A stretch of DNA of 64,000 nucleotides from Diplonema papillatum (taxonomy: Eukaryota > Euglenozoa > Diplonemea > Diplonemida > Diplonemidae), in NCBI GenBank assembly GCA_030068145.1, contig JAPJBO010000041.1, positions 124,001 to 188,000 on the forward strand, read 5' to 3'. Shown one piece after another: positions 29,476 through 40,631 of the stretch (positions are counted from its first letter, which is position 1; each line of letters starts with the position of its first letter). Under the pieces are notes generated by a model. The model was not told the DNA's origin, made no database searches, and saw only the letters and a list, made by a program, of their open reading frames with translations. The position numbers and the translations under genes were made by a program.

Positions 29476-31149
29476 ATGAAGCGGTTGCGGAAATGCGCTG
29501 TAGCGCAGCCGAGGGCGCGGCAGACGCGACGGGAGAGTGACTATGTGATCGTGGGGGGAGGCACGGCGGGGTGCGTGCTGGCGAACCGGCTGTCGAAGGA
29601 CGGGACCAAGAAGGTGACGCTGCTCGAGGCCGGCGGCGACGACAGCTGGGTCTGGCTGAAGATCCCGATCGGGTACCTGTTCGCAATGATGAACAAGCGG
29701 GTCGACTGGTGCTTCGCCACCACGCCGCAGGGGCACCTGAACGGGAGGCGGATCGCGATGCCGCGCGGCAAGGTCCTCGGCGGCTGCTCTTCGATCAACG
29801 GGACCATATACATGCGCGGGCAGCGCCGCGACTACGATGAGTGGGCGGTCGCCAACCCCGGCTGGTCTTGGGACGACGTTTTGCCCTACTTCAAAGGCAA
29901 CATGGACTACTACCGGGGAGCAGACGCCCTGCACGGGGCCGGCGGTGAGTGGGCCGTCAGCGCGCCGCGCGTCCACTGGGAGGTCCTCGACGTCTTCCAG
30001 CGCGCGGCCGCGGAGAACGGCATCCCCGTCACGGACCACTTCAACACCAGCGACGAGCAAGCCTGCGGGTACTTCCAAGTGACGCACCGACGCGGGGTGA
30101 GATGCTCAGCGAGCACAGCGTTTTTGCACCCGATTCTGCACCGGAGGAACCTCAACGTCGTCAAGCACGCGCTGACTCGCCGGTTGATCATCGAAGGCGG
30201 CAGGTGCCTCGGAGTCGAATACGAGGACGCGAAGAGCAAAAACGTGCGGGAAATCTTCGGGAAGGAGGTCATCCTTGCGGCCGGGTCGATTAACTCGCCG
30301 CACCTGCTGCAGCTTTCGGGTGTCGGCCCGCGGGCTTTGCTCGAAAAACACGGCGTCGCCGTCGTGAGAGACGCTGCGGGCGTCGGGGGCAACCTGCATG
30401 ACCACCTGCAGATTCGGCCGGCGTTCCGCTTGAAGGACGGGACCACCACGCTGAACCAACTGACGAAGAGCTACCTGCAGATGGTCTGGATGGGCGTTCA
30501 GTACGCGGCCAGTCGGTCGGGTCCCCTCGCAATGGCGCCGTCGCAGTTCGGCGCGGTCGCAAGGAGCAGTCCCGGGGAGGCCACTCCCGATCTCGAGTTT
30601 CACGTGCAGCCGTTGAGCTGCACGCGGCTCGAGCTGGGCGACCTGGATGACTTCCCCGGCGTGACGCTTTCCGTCTGCAACCTGCGGCCGACGTCGCGCG
30701 GCACGGTGGCCCTCTCCGGCAACTCAGTGCACTCACCCCCCACCATCGACCCCAACTACCTCTCGACTCCGGACGACCAATTGAAAGCAGTCCTCGGCAT
30801 CCGGCTGGCCCGCACCCTCATCTCTTCCCCGGCGTTCGCGCACCTTGCGCCCGTCGAAGTCCGCCCCGGTCCCGCCGAGCAGACCGACCAGGAGCTAGTG
30901 GCCGCCGCCGCGGACATCGCGTCGTCGATCTTCCACCCGGTGGGCACGTGCAAGATGGGGCCCGCGTCCGATCCGGGCGCGGTGGTGGACAGCCGGCTGC
31001 GCGTGCACAGCGTCGAGAGGCTGCGGGTGGTCGACTGCTCCGTGATGCCGAGCATCCCTTCGGGCAACACTTGCTCCCCCGTCGTCATGCTCGCGGAAAA
31101 GGCCGCAGACATGATCAAGGAGGACACGCTAAAGTTGGCCCACGCCTGA
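29476..31149 (+). CDS. GMC oxidoreductase, choline-dehydrogenase type
   Basis: 557 residues, one exon, usual family length. GMC flavoproteins oxidise alcohols with FAD; this subtype includes choline and glucose dehydrogenases. Seen: FAD motif GGGTAG (27-32) ending VTLLEAGG; signature 1 'GGCSSINGTIYMRGQRRDYD' (from ~102); signature 2 'AAGSINSPHLLQLSG' (from ~268); catalytic 'HPVGTCKMG' (H487) and 'PSGNTCSP' (N531). The 44-residue His-Asn spacing equals that of choline oxidase (H466/N510), which favours a choline-type enzyme and hence glycine-betaine synthesis, an inference. The basic N-terminus ([19 protein letters not shown]) could be a mitochondrial presequence. The start is the ATG shared by all array units. 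The 580-residue ORF on the opposite strand is a shadow. Confidence 0.93.
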   Translation: MKRLRKCAVAQPRARQTRRESDYVIVGGGTAGCVLANRLSKDGTKKVTLLEAGGDDSWVWLKIPIGYLFAMMNKRVDWCFATTPQGHLNGRRIAMPRGKVLGGCSSINGTIYMRGQRRDYDEWAVANPGWSWDDVLPYFKGNMDYYRGADALHGAGGEWAVSAPRVHWEVLDVFQRAAAENGIPVTDHFNTSDEQACGYFQVTHRRGVRCSASTAFLHPILHRRNLNVVKHALTRRLIIEGGRCLGVEYEDAKSKNVREIFGKEVILAAGSINSPHLLQLSGVGPRALLEKHGVAVVRDAAGVGGNLHDHLQIRPAFRLKDGTTTLNQLTKSYLQMVWMGVQYAASRSGPLAMAPSQFGAVARSSPGEATPDLEFHVQPLSCTRLELGDLDDFPGVTLSVCNLRPTSRGTVALSGNSVHSPPTIDPNYLSTPDDQLKAVLGIRLARTLISSPAFAHLAPVEVRPGPAEQTDQELVAAAADIASSIFHPVGTCKMGPASDPGAVVDSRLRVHSVERLRVVDCSVMPSIPSGNTCSPVVMLAEKAADMIKEDTLKLAHA

Positions 31150-31264
31150 GACTGGAGTTCCTGAATACTCTGTCCTGCTCCGACGACCAGTGTCTCTATC
31201 CAGTGATCACTGCATGCTAATCTGTGTGGTGCTCAAAAAGCTCAATGCTCACTGGAGCTGGATG

Positions 31265-31400
31265 TGCGACCATTCAGCTGCACACGGTTGGAACTGGAGC
31301 GTTGTTCATGGGGTGACACTTTCTGTGCTTGATGTGGTGCATTCGCTGTCTCCGATGATACAGTACACTCGCCCCTCACGATCGACCCCAACTACCGCTT
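31265..31400 (+). pseudogene. Old decayed copy of mid-GMC gene
   Basis: 'TTCAGCTGCACACGGTTGGA' and 'ACGATCGACCCCAACTACC' are diverged versions of bases about 30610-30760 of the GMC gene. There is no open frame. It is much more diverged than the copy at 31611, so duplication of this locus has happened more than once. Confidence 0.7.
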
Positions 31401-31610
31401 AGGGTAGGCGAAGGCCTGACTGTCACACTAATGCGATAAATTGGGTGGTGACCCCTCCGAAGAGCCTCCCTGGCGCCCACGCCTGATGCCGCAACCCCTT
31501 AACCCGGGCGGCGGCGCTTTGGCATGAGCCAGGAACCTCAAGGGGAGCAGCGCGAGAGGCATCATCCACGCTTCAAAGGCCCACACACTAATGCAACAAA
31601 CTTACACCTC

Positions 31611-31971
<361 letters not shown>

Positions 31972-31976
31972 AGTTC

Positions 31977-32167
31977 TCGCAGTTTACTGAGGGAATAGGA
32001 GCAAGACGCATGGCTAGATGAGCACGACCACCTCGAATCAACACCAGAAGAATTCGGGGTGGGGCTGGCTTCTACGACTAGTAATATCCCCGTAAAAGGT
32101 AGCCACTCCTGAACTAGCCCGAATCAACAGGTTCAAAGAATGTCAACCACACCTTCCCGATTCTTTT
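31977..32167. repeat. Inverted partner of 39521-39712 (~190 bp)
   Basis: Reverse complement of 39521-39712 with few mismatches, for example 'GAAGAATTCGGGGTGGGGCT' against AGCCCCGCCCCGAATTCTTC. A diverged third copy lies at about 57380-57545 in the 39521 orientation. Position 31977 begins at the end of the GMC 3' copy. Confidence 0.8.
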
Positions 32168-32771
32168 ACTCTGTCCATTGCTCCCCGTAGTCAGTAACTG
32201 CCTCCTTGGAGGGCATGCTCGTTGCTTAAAAAAAAGGAACGTTGGCGGCTGAGCAACCTGAACGCGTAGGGTCAAAATCGCAGACAAACAGGCTTGCGCC
32301 CGGCGCTGGACCCGATTTACCTGTGCTTTGCGGGTGCAGCCGTTCCCCTTTTTGTGATTTGTTTTGCCCCGGTGGCCTCCTCGGGTACTTCCTGCAGAGC
32401 AGGTGCTTGTGCACGAAAAAAGTAATAAGCAAGCAAAATTATAAACGAAGTCGCCAGACATCTGAACTTCTCGACTGCACAAAGAACAAGTTCTGTGACC
32501 TCATGCTTTCCAGCGACGGTACACAGAGCCGCAGGTGCGCAAACAACACCGCGGAGCTATGAGCAATGTCTTTCTCTACAGCGAACGAAGGGTCAACTCT
32601 TTGTGTTAACAGTGCTTTTTTGGTACTCATAGTAGTTGGTAGGGTACTGGGGTACTTGGTATTTACCAAATCAGGTGAGTTCCGCTCGTGAGTACAAACA
32701 AAAGCTTTAACTCTAGAAATAAGCGCCACAACAATTGCATAATATAACACGAAAAACCTCTGGCACGAATC

Positions 32772-33434
32772 ATGTCATTTCTTCGAAGAAGACTTGTTGC
32801 TAGGGCGCATGCACACAAGAAGCAGCGTTTCAGCCTTTGCATTAAGCGAAGACTTTCCACCCCCGTGGACACGTCACTCCTTGACCGGAGTCGGCAAGAT
32901 TCTGCTAGGATTTGCCTGTACATTGGGGTACCGCCACCTTCCATAGCTGCTACTCCAAGGCAAAGACAGGCAAATGCCAGCAACGCAAGTCCTGTTTGCC
33001 AAACAACCACGAGAATGGTTGCGGACGGTTCCGGTCTGGAAAACGGGTTCTGTCGGTTGAGTCTCCTCCGGCCTACAAAAAGTGGACTAGAGAAAGCCCT
33101 CTCAATCGCGGTGCGTCGCATTAGCGTGGAGTTGAATGCGGGGGCACCTCAACACAATATGTTGTCAACAACAACACTGGTATTGCTTTCAATGCTTGAA
33201 TACCGAAAACACGCTTCACAACAAGTGCTCCGTCCGCCACGGTGCCTCCAGCTGCGGCTTCTCGTGTTTTTTTCTACGATTTCCTCTGCCACAGCTCGTT
33301 TCGTGAAGCTGGTGGCTAACATTCAGATTCTCGATTATTCTGCCAAATATTTTCCCATCGATTCGCCGACACCAACAGGTGGTGGTCTTGCTTCTAGAGT
33401 TTACGTATTTGACCTGGAGGCGGCATCGAGGTGA
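32772..33434 (+). CDS. Hypothetical ORF, 220 residues
   Basis: Opens MSFLRRRLVARAHAHKKQRF, a basic start, and has a hydrophobic stretch near residues 165-185 ('LRLLVFFSTISSATARFVKL'). No family is recognised, base composition is not GC-rich like the other host genes, and no relative is seen in the window. It may be chance. Confidence 0.2.
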   Translation: MSFLRRRLVARAHAHKKQRFSLCIKRRLSTPVDTSLLDRSRQDSARICLYIGVPPPSIAATPRQRQANASNASPVCQTTTRMVADGSGLENGFCRLSLLRPTKSGLEKALSIAVRRISVELNAGAPQHNMLSTTTLVLLSMLEYRKHASQQVLRPPRCLQLRLLVFFSTISSATARFVKLVANIQILDYSAKYFPIDSPTPTGGGLASRVYVFDLEAASR

Positions 33435-34139
33435 ACGAAAAGAGATGAAGTGAAAATATTCCGGCTCAACCCGAAGGTAGAGAACTAAAAGAAATCCTTC
33501 GCCGGTCCAACCGTCCAGAATAACAAACAGCTTGGCAGTCTACTTTACCTCCCTTCCCTTTGCTTCCTGTTTCTTCAAACGTTCCGGTGACACCACTTCA
33601 CGTGGTCAGCAGCTTCGTAGCTTCGCCTTTTTCTTCTTAATCCTGTGCGCGGCGAGCAGACAGACCGACCGGTGGACGACTTGTTATTTCATGCTTTATC
33701 ATTCACGGCGAACGCCTGCTGTGGGCACGCTGGGTTGTTCACAGTAACATCGGTGGTCGACCCGTATGTATGGTGTACGCGTAAGCGCTATCCCGATGAA
33801 GAGATTACTTGCAAGGCACCAGTATCACCGTTCATAGAGCACAGGTCTTGATGCGAGGGGTTTGTCCCAGCTTTCTAAACACCAGCAGTACGCTGATGCT
33901 CAGAACTGGGCCGCCTTGCAACCTGAGCTCCGCGGGTGCTGGCACCAAGACTTGTCCACCAATTGTGTTCATTTAGTGTCCAGTGTCAACAGGCACACTC
34001 TGCATCCCTGCACGAGTACCTTGCTCAAGGTGCACTACCACCCGGAGCTACCACGAACGCCTCCACTACGGTGAAATAGACTACCAGTTTGGATTGGAAT
34101 GCAAATAATCTCTGGCGATAAGCTGCATCGCCAGCGTCG
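33435..34139. other. Intergenic, repeats only
   Basis: 33570-33690 matches 5510-5625 ('TTCTTCAAACGTTCCGGTGA', 'CACCACTTCA'). 33975-34060 is a distant relative of the 251-bp repeat of the YR element. No gene seen. Confidence 0.5.
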
Positions 34140-35060
34140 CTGGCATCTCTTTGCACGTGATGTATGTATCATGGGGAACGGGTGACGGCGTATGCGAGTT
34201 CTGCGACGGTGGGACGCCGGGGACCCTGCTACACTATTTCTGGGAATGCCCGGGCCCAGGAGGCAGGTGGGTCAATCTACGCTGCCGACTCGACGTCGCA
34301 GGAGTGGCGGCACAGAATATGCCCCTATGCCTGAGCACACGGGGGATTCCCCGTCGGAACCCCGCCGGTACTCGTGGAGCGGGTCCAGAAGCTGATCGGG
34401 ACCATCTCCTTCGAGATGGTGCAAGCGCAGCACAATATCGCGACAACGCGCCCCTGGGAGCTTGCCTCCGCCGCGTCAGGGAGATATGACGTTGAGCTGA
34501 CAAGGGACAGCCGCTCCTCACGAAGCAGATCGGGACGCGCTTCGCGGCGACGCTAGTCTACTGGCTATGGAATCTACGTTGGGTCAACACCCCACCTCTC
34601 CCTGGAACTCGCTTTGGATTTCGAGGCCTGCACGCGATCCAAGCTGCCTGGGGAAACGTTTGCCGAAAAAGGGTTGCAGATAGGATATCTAGCGCGAGCC
34701 ATCAACGACCTCAGCTTTGCTGACACGGGGGCCTCAGCCTTCCCCGGGTGTATGCTCTTTACGCTGCCTCGATGCGCCGGCAATGCCGGGATTCACACAC
34801 CGTCCACGTTTTGCAGCTGGACGAGTTTGCTCCAAAGACAGCTGGAACGACGCCAAACCCGTGTACCCTCAGGACGTAGCCTTCGCTCAATGGAAGCTGA
34901 AGTTTCCCATCAAGGTGTTAGCCGCCGCCGTAGGCTGCGCAGTCGCGAGGAAGAAGAGGGCCCGCAGCGTTACAAGGCGGCGATCCCCCGCGAGACGAGC
35001 TCACCCGCCGGCCAGAACGCCCGCTGCAGCACCAACTCCGGTGCCGTCACTCACTGAAGC
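34140..35060 (+). pseudogene. Decayed LINE ORF2 C-terminal region
   Basis: Plus-strand frames match the late part of the complete ORF2 in order: 'CEFCDGGTPGTLLHYFWECP' (the knuckle, about 34195-34250), then 'ELALDFEACTRSKLPGETFA' and 'KGLQIGYLARAINDL' (34600-34720; compare EAAIDFELFSGLDIKAPSKA and MRCMLSAINKL). Several frameshifts separate them. The 5' end is missing. Confidence 0.7.
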
Positions 35061-35149
35061 AGAGCCGCAACTGCAGCGCGCCTCCGGAGCGACTTTTTGC
35101 GCCCGCTGTAGCAGTGCGAAGAGAAGTGAGGGGTGGCTGCACTCTAACT

Positions 35150-35150
35150 C

Positions 35151-35186
<36 letters not shown>
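35150..35186. repeat. (CT)n microsatellite
   Basis: Uninterrupted CT run immediately before the palindromic minisatellite. Other CT runs are at 10941-10966, 36245-36263, 63560-63580 and 63636-63650. Confidence 0.95.
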
Positions 35187-35187
<1 letters not shown>

Positions 35188-35194
35188 GCTTTTG

Positions 35195-36125
35195 CCTCGT
35201 CATTGAGGGGACCCACTCCCTCATTGAGGGCCCCCGCATTGAGGGATTGCCACTCCCGCATTGAGGGAGTCAATGCGGGAGTGGGACCCCTACCTCATTG
35301 AGGGGATCCCACTCCCGCATTGAGGGGGTCCCACTCCCGCATTGAGGGAGTGCCACTCCCGCATTGAGGGGGTCCCACTCCCGCATTGAGAGGTCCCACG
35401 CGGGAATGGCACTCCCTCAATGCGGGAGTGGGACCCCCTCAATGCGGGAGGGGTCCCACTCCCGCATTGACTCCCTCAATGCGGGTGTGGCACTCCCTCA
35501 ATGCGGGAGTGGGACCCCCTCAATGCGGGAGTGCACTCGACTCCCGCATTGAGGGAGTGCCACTCCCGCAATGAGGGAGTGCCACTCCCGCATTGAGGGG
35601 GTCCCACTCCCGCATTGAGGGGGTCCCACTCCCGCATTGAGAGGTCCCACGCGGGAGTGGCACTCCCTCAATGCGGGAGTGGGACCCCTCAATGCGGGAG
35701 GGGTCCCACTCCCGCATTGAGGGGGTCCCACTCCCGCATTGAGGGAGTGCCACTCCCGCATTGAGGGGGTCCCACTCCCGCATTGAGAGGTCCCACGCGG
35801 GAGTGGCACTCCCTCATGCGGGAGGGTCCCACTCCCGCATTGAGGGAGTGCCACTCCCGCATTGAGGGGGTCCCACTCCCGCATTGAGAGGCCCACGCGG
35901 GAGTGGCACTCCCTCAATGCGGAAGTGGGACCCCTCAATGCGGGAGGGGTCCCACTCCCGCATTGACTCTCTCAATGCGGGTGTGGCACTCCCTCAATGC
36001 GGGAGTGGGACCCCCTCAATGCGGGAGTGCACTCGACCCCCGCATTGAGGGAGTGCCACTCCCGCAATGAGGGAGTGCCACTCCCCCATTGAGGGGGTCC
36101 CACTCCCGCATTGAAGGAGTGCCAC
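35195..36125. repeat. Self-complementary minisatellite array
   Basis: About 930 bp of ~21-22-bp units CCACTCCCGCATTGAGGGGG and the inverse CCCTCAATGCGGGAGTGGG, intermixed in both orientations. Higher-order units of about 230-250 bp repeat (for example around 35440 and 35680). Opposite-strand units can pair, so hairpins or cruciforms are expected. ORFs across it (35364-35938) are repeat artefacts. Confidence 0.9.
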
Positions 36126-36831
36126 AGGGGGTGTGTGTTTGTCCAATCGTAAAGCGTGCGGCAAACAGATACGGTGAACGAGGGCGACGAACACAACCAG
36201 ACGAGCGAGGATGTTTTGAGTCCAGAGGTTTGGTAACTTTGAAATTCTCTCTCTCTCTCTCTCGAATTTAGCACTCGTTGTGCTCTTTAGTTAGAAGAAG
36301 AGCATTTGGCTGTTACCCCCGCCGTTTATACGCGCTTGACCTGATCTCTCAGCGTTGACATTCAGGGCACTGGGCGGCGGGCACATTCCACTCGCCATCG
36401 CTGTGATGAAGCGAAATGCTGCTACAAGCACGCACTACTGCCGAGCTTCACAAATAAACGACACCGAATCTCATTAGATTGGGAGTCGGTTCACGCGCGT
36501 CTTTAATTAGAAGACGAGGCATGTGGCTACCTCCAGAGAGTCATCCCACTCCCGCCGTTTACCCGCGTGTGACCTAGGGCACTGAAGTCACATTCCACTC
36601 GCACGGTGATGAGGCGAAATGCTGCCACAAGCCCGCACTACAGCCGAGCTTCACGAAAAAGGCTATAGCGCAAAGTCAAAGGTTGCAATTGTAAACAACA
36701 TCAAATGTCAAATAGCGAACATACCGGACCATCACTCTCAAGAAACGCTAAAAGGTCGAGGGGCACCGATCTGTCCGCCTGTACGGGATCGTCGGAAGAA
36801 AAAGATTCTACACTCGAAACCGTCTGACAAT
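36126..36831. other. Upstream region of the Erv1-like gene
   Basis: No gene seen. Two similar ~120-bp segments occur (about 36275-36440 and 36500-36650; shared 'CCGTTTA' and 'GATGAAGCGAAATGCTGC' / 'GATGAGGCGAAATGCTGCC'), a local duplication close to the gene's 5' end. Confidence 0.5.
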
Positions 36832-39800
36832 ATGGACTACGCGTCTCCCCCGCGGTGGCAGTCGCTGGCGACGGGCGATTCGCCGCATCGCTTCGCCCGC
36901 GCGGCGTCGCCGATCTCGGTGCCGTCCGCGTACGAGAACCAGGGCTCGGACAACAACGCGCGCGCCATCGCGGTCCTGCGGGCCGGCATCGACAACTACC
37001 ACCGCGTCCTCAGCTCGACTGACCCGGCCACTTGGGCGTGGTCGCGCCCATTGTGGTCCGCCATGTTCGAAACCGCCAACGCGTTGGCAGACCCAGGTGC
37101 GCTTCCATGCTTTCTGAGCAAGTGTAAACGGTGAACTCCAGCAACTTTTGCTCGAGCTAAAGTCCGGCCTCAAGTGCGGGTGTGACCACACCCGGAAATT
37201 GGGTGTGCACACTCTATTGCACGGTGAACTCCAGCAACTTTTGCTCGAGCTGAAGTCCGGCCTCAAGTGCGGGTGTGACCACACCCGGAAATAGGGTGTG
37301 GCACACCCGGAAATAAGGTGTGAAATCGGGTGTGCACACCCGGCCTGCCTTTGATCTCTGGTCTGCGTCTACTCGTGCCAATGATTCACCAGCACGCAGT
37401 ATCGAGTGGTGGTTGAATTTGAAATGGGCTGTTGCCTCTAGGAATGTGCAGTGTTTATTGTGACAAACAGACTGATCGCGGCGTGTACAGTTTTTGGAGT
37501 CCAGCATCAGAAGCTGGAGTTAAAAGCTGGATTCAAAAAAAAGCGGGCGTCACACCCGCTTTTCGGGTGTGGAGTTTTGGTTGTGGCACACCCATTTTTA
37601 GTACTAACAATCTTGTGGGTTGCCCTTCAATGTATTGTGCAGGCAAAAAAGACGTAGGCAGCGTGTTTTGGTGGTTGATCAGAATTCCTTACCTGCATAC
37701 ACACAGGGCAAATACAAGTGGGAAAACGATCAACCGACACGCACAAACAAACTGAGGCTGGACCTCACCGCGTACCTGAACCCGACGCCAGCCAGGGTGG
37801 CGCACATGGGTGGTCCATTGGTTCCGCGCTGATGATGGGCCGCCTTATGTGTTCGTGGTTTAAAGGACCGAAACACGGTGCAGACCGGACCAGTGCGGTG
37901 TTGAGCACAAATACCGCACTGGTTCTGTGCAAGCACAGAACCAGTGCGGTGTTGAGCACAGAACCTCTGCAAACTCTCCCCCTTCGCGTTCAAGAGCGAA
38001 ACCTGAGACGAAGAACGAGGTGCACACAATACCGCGGTGAAAAAATGAAGGGGGCTAGTCCCTCAAGGTTGCGTACCCCACTTTGGGAGCCGGACATCCC
38101 CTTTTTACCTTTTTCTATTTTTGCATCCCCTTCGTGGTGTCATGGGGGGGCCTTCACGTGGCGACACTGTTGACCGCACCTTAATTGAGGCGGTCGCCGA
38201 TCCCCCAACCGCCAGCATCATGTACTTGACGCGACGCGGAGTGCTGACAGCACCTCCCGGCGAATAGAGGGCCACAAGAGTGGCAATCGACAGGTCGGGA
38301 GGTGCTCAGCAGCCAATGCCTGTGATGGCTGAGTGCACACCTAAGCACGGCTGCATCCTCGTGTTGTAGCCGTGTTGTATACGGCTTCGGGGGCCTGGTC
38401 ACCACCTCATCACTATAGGTCGCAAACCTTTCGCGACCGTGATTGGGGGGGCGGGTCTCCACGAAGAAGAGAAAAGTAAAGCAAGACCCGCCCCCTGCGC
38501 CTGCTGTCTCCGGCTGCTTCGGCAGACGACACATACTACTACTTGTGCAGTCTATCGTCACAGATTGTTGCTGCATAACAAGTTCAAACTACTACTACTA
38601 CTACTGCATCCCTTTCCTAGACAACAGCTTCCTTGAAGAAGACTTGATGCTAGCACATGAGAGAGGTAATGCTCTGCCTAAACGTTAAACTAAGACTTCC
38701 CCCCCCTTTCGTCACTACTCGACCTCCAGCCTCAATGGGCCAACCGGAGACTCCAAGATCCCGGTCCTTTAAGCCTCTGCTACCCATCCTCGTTGAAGAG
38801 CTCTCTCTTTCTGAAACCCGTTGCCAACCTTTTGATGAACCAACGCAGTGTCGCAGTGGGCGTCCGAGACCATCTACGCTACGTTCAACGACCTTGGAAA
38901 CACGATTCCGTGTCCGCTGTGCGTGGAGCACTTCCGGCAATCATTGTCGACGTTTCCTCGGTACAGTATGACTCAGGCGAATCTCCTAGGCTGGATCTCA
39001 CAACTCAAGAAGGAGGTAGACGAAAGGGTATTCAACTTTTCTTTTTTACGTCAGCGCCAGCTTGGAAGGAAATGCTCGAATAAGCTGCCAGACATAGAAC
39101 TGAAGGGATCCCGAGTGCTGTAACTACCGAACCACGTGTTGAACGGACGTGAGGTCATGCGGGTCTACCCCTACACGACAAATCACACAAACACAACAGA
39201 AGAAAGTCCTGAGTGAAAGAAACAACACACGGTGGTGTAAGCGAAGAACAAGTCAGATTGTGTTTGTATTGTGTTTGCCCCTACCTCTATATTTCCTCGC
39301 TTCCATTCGGAGTCGAAGCAGCTACGTCGAGAGTGATGATGAGTCCTCCCCCACGGCTTAGAGAATCGACCATCAGGTGCCACGTCAGAACAGGTCGAGG
39401 AAGACGGGGATGCACTTATGTATCCACTTTGTCGTAATCCAGTTATATGGAATCCGTTTTGTCGTTGACCCCTTGCAGTTCTCTCTAGCCTTCTTCGAAA
39501 TGAGCACAAGGCAGTCAGAAAAAGAATCGGGAAGGTGTGACTGACATTCTTTGATCCTGTTGGTTCGGGCTAGTTCAGGAGTGCTACCATTTACCGGGAT
39601 ATTACTAGTCGTCGAAGCCAGCCCCGCCCCGAATTCTTCTGGTGTCGATTCGAGGTGGTCGTGCTCGTCTAGCCATTGCGTCTTGCTCCTATTCCCTCAG
39701 TAAACTGCAAGATTTCCTGATTCCCATCTCAAAACCAGCACCATTAACAACGACCCCCCCCCCCCCCCCCCCCCGCCCCCTTCAAGCTAAAACCATTCTA

Positions 39801-40515
39801 CAACGACCCCCCCCCCCCCCCCCGCCCCTTCAAGCTAAAACCATTCTACAACGACCCCCCATTCCAGCCTTCAAGCTAAAACCATTCTACAACGACCCCC
39901 CATTCCAGCCCTTCAAGCCAAAACATTCTACAACGGCCCCCCCCCCCCCCCGCCCCCGGTGCAAGCACCACGCGCTCTTCAAACCCAAGAAACATTTTCC
40001 CCCCCTCAAAGCCCAACACGATCGAATTACAGGCGCGCCAAAGGCAGCTGGGCCAGGCCCAAACGGCGGGAACGCCGACGCCTTCGCCCGCGCGGTCCGT
40101 CGGCTCGATCCCCTCGCCGCTGCCGCCGGCCCCCGTGTACAGCGTCCCTTCCTCGCCCGCCTACAGCGGCCACACGCACACGTCGCCGGCTACGCAGCGC
40201 CCGTACCAAACCGCCCGCCAGCACTCGTCGCCGCCGCCGCCGCACATCGGCTCGCCGCAGCCGCCCGAGTACCACTCGCCGCCCCGCAGCGCCGGGTACC
40301 CGTCGCCTCCGCCCCCCAACCGCTACTCCTGGCCCTCCCCCCAGCGCAGCCCGGTGCCGACCGTGGCCTACGGCGCGCCGCCGTCGGCGTCCCGGCCGCC
40401 CCCGTGGGAGGAGCTGCGGCAGTACCAGCAAACGTACGGCCTCTGCATGCACGGGATCGCCCCCGAGTGCTGCGAGCTGTGCGCGCGGTGCAATCAGAAT
40501 GTCTTCTGCCACTGA
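36832..40515 (+). CDS. Erv1/Alr-like sulfhydryl oxidase domain protein, three exons
   Basis: Exons 36832-37096, 38849-39027 and 40033-40515 join in frame (donors GTGCGC and GTATTC; acceptors cgcag and ttacag) to give 308 residues. The family uses a CxxC next to FAD to make disulfides. Seen: 'WAWSRPLWSAMFETANALA', like the W-G...W..h..A start; 'CPLCVEHF' (CPLC 110-113, H116) after a helix; then P...L..WI..L...V, the usual end of the fold. Residues ~150-280 are Pro/Ser-rich and disordered. The protein ends 'CMHGIAPECCELCARC' + NQNVFCH, a Cys-rich tail that could be a second redox shuttle. No signal peptide is visible. Intron 2 carries an M1 MITE 15 bp after its donor. The domain is short and divergent, so the call rests on pattern. 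Confidence 0.75.
37131..37345 (+). repeat. Tandem repeat in Erv1-like intron 1
   Basis: A ~91-bp unit starting GGTGAACTCCAGCAACTTTT occurs at 37131 and 37222, followed by short CACACCCGGAAAT units that pair with GGTGTG (self-complementary). Related 'CACACCCG' sequence occurs near 37550 and 63280-63345. Confidence 0.75.
39042..39331 (+). mobile_element. MITE family M1, copy in Erv1-like intron 2
   Basis: Nearly full length, from TTTTTTACGTCAGCGCCAGC to GCTACGTCGAGAG. It starts 15 bp after the exon 2 donor, so it postdates that splice site. Confidence 0.8.
39521..39712. repeat. Inverted partner of 31977-32167
   Basis: Lies in intron 2 of the Erv1-like gene. See the entry at 31977. It is followed by long poly-C runs and CAAGCTAAAACCATTCTAC repeats (39750-39960). 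Confidence 0.8.
39740..39965 (+). repeat. Poly-C and TTCAAGCTAAAACCATTC tandem repeat
   Basis: Four to five units of about 55 bp: 'TTCAAGCTAAAACCATTC' + TACAACGA followed by 7-20 C. Lies just before exon 3 of the Erv1-like gene. Confidence 0.85.
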
Positions 40516-40631
40516 TGAAGAAGCATCCCTCCTGATAGACCGCGTTGGCGTGGTGCACCGTGATAGTTTGCATAACATCTGTAGCGATGTCCTCATTGGT
40601 CACTGGGTGAAATCGTACCGTGTCGTGCTCC

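Noticed and set aside
28345-30087. 580-residue minus-strand ORF across the GMC array
   Set aside because: It is the antisense shadow of the GC-rich GMC coding repeats; it repeats with the array and has no domain of its own.
11021-31149. Bacterial contamination because of Cmk and the intronless GMC gene
   Set aside because: Cmk has a spliceable intron, and both genes are surrounded by the same eukaryotic repeats as the rest.
35195-36125. CRISPR-like array
   Set aside because: There are no unique spacers; units are contiguous, in both orientations, and the genome is eukaryotic.
36832-40515. Erv1-like gene as an insertion of large DNA virus origin
   Set aside because: Such viruses do carry Erv1 homologues, but this gene has three exons with large introns and no viral neighbours; a host gene is simpler.
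39642-40535. 297-residue ORF starting in poly-C sequence
   Set aside because: It is an alternative frame of exon 3 of the Erv1-like gene plus homopolymer; the other frame gives the Cys-rich end that is duplicated downstream.
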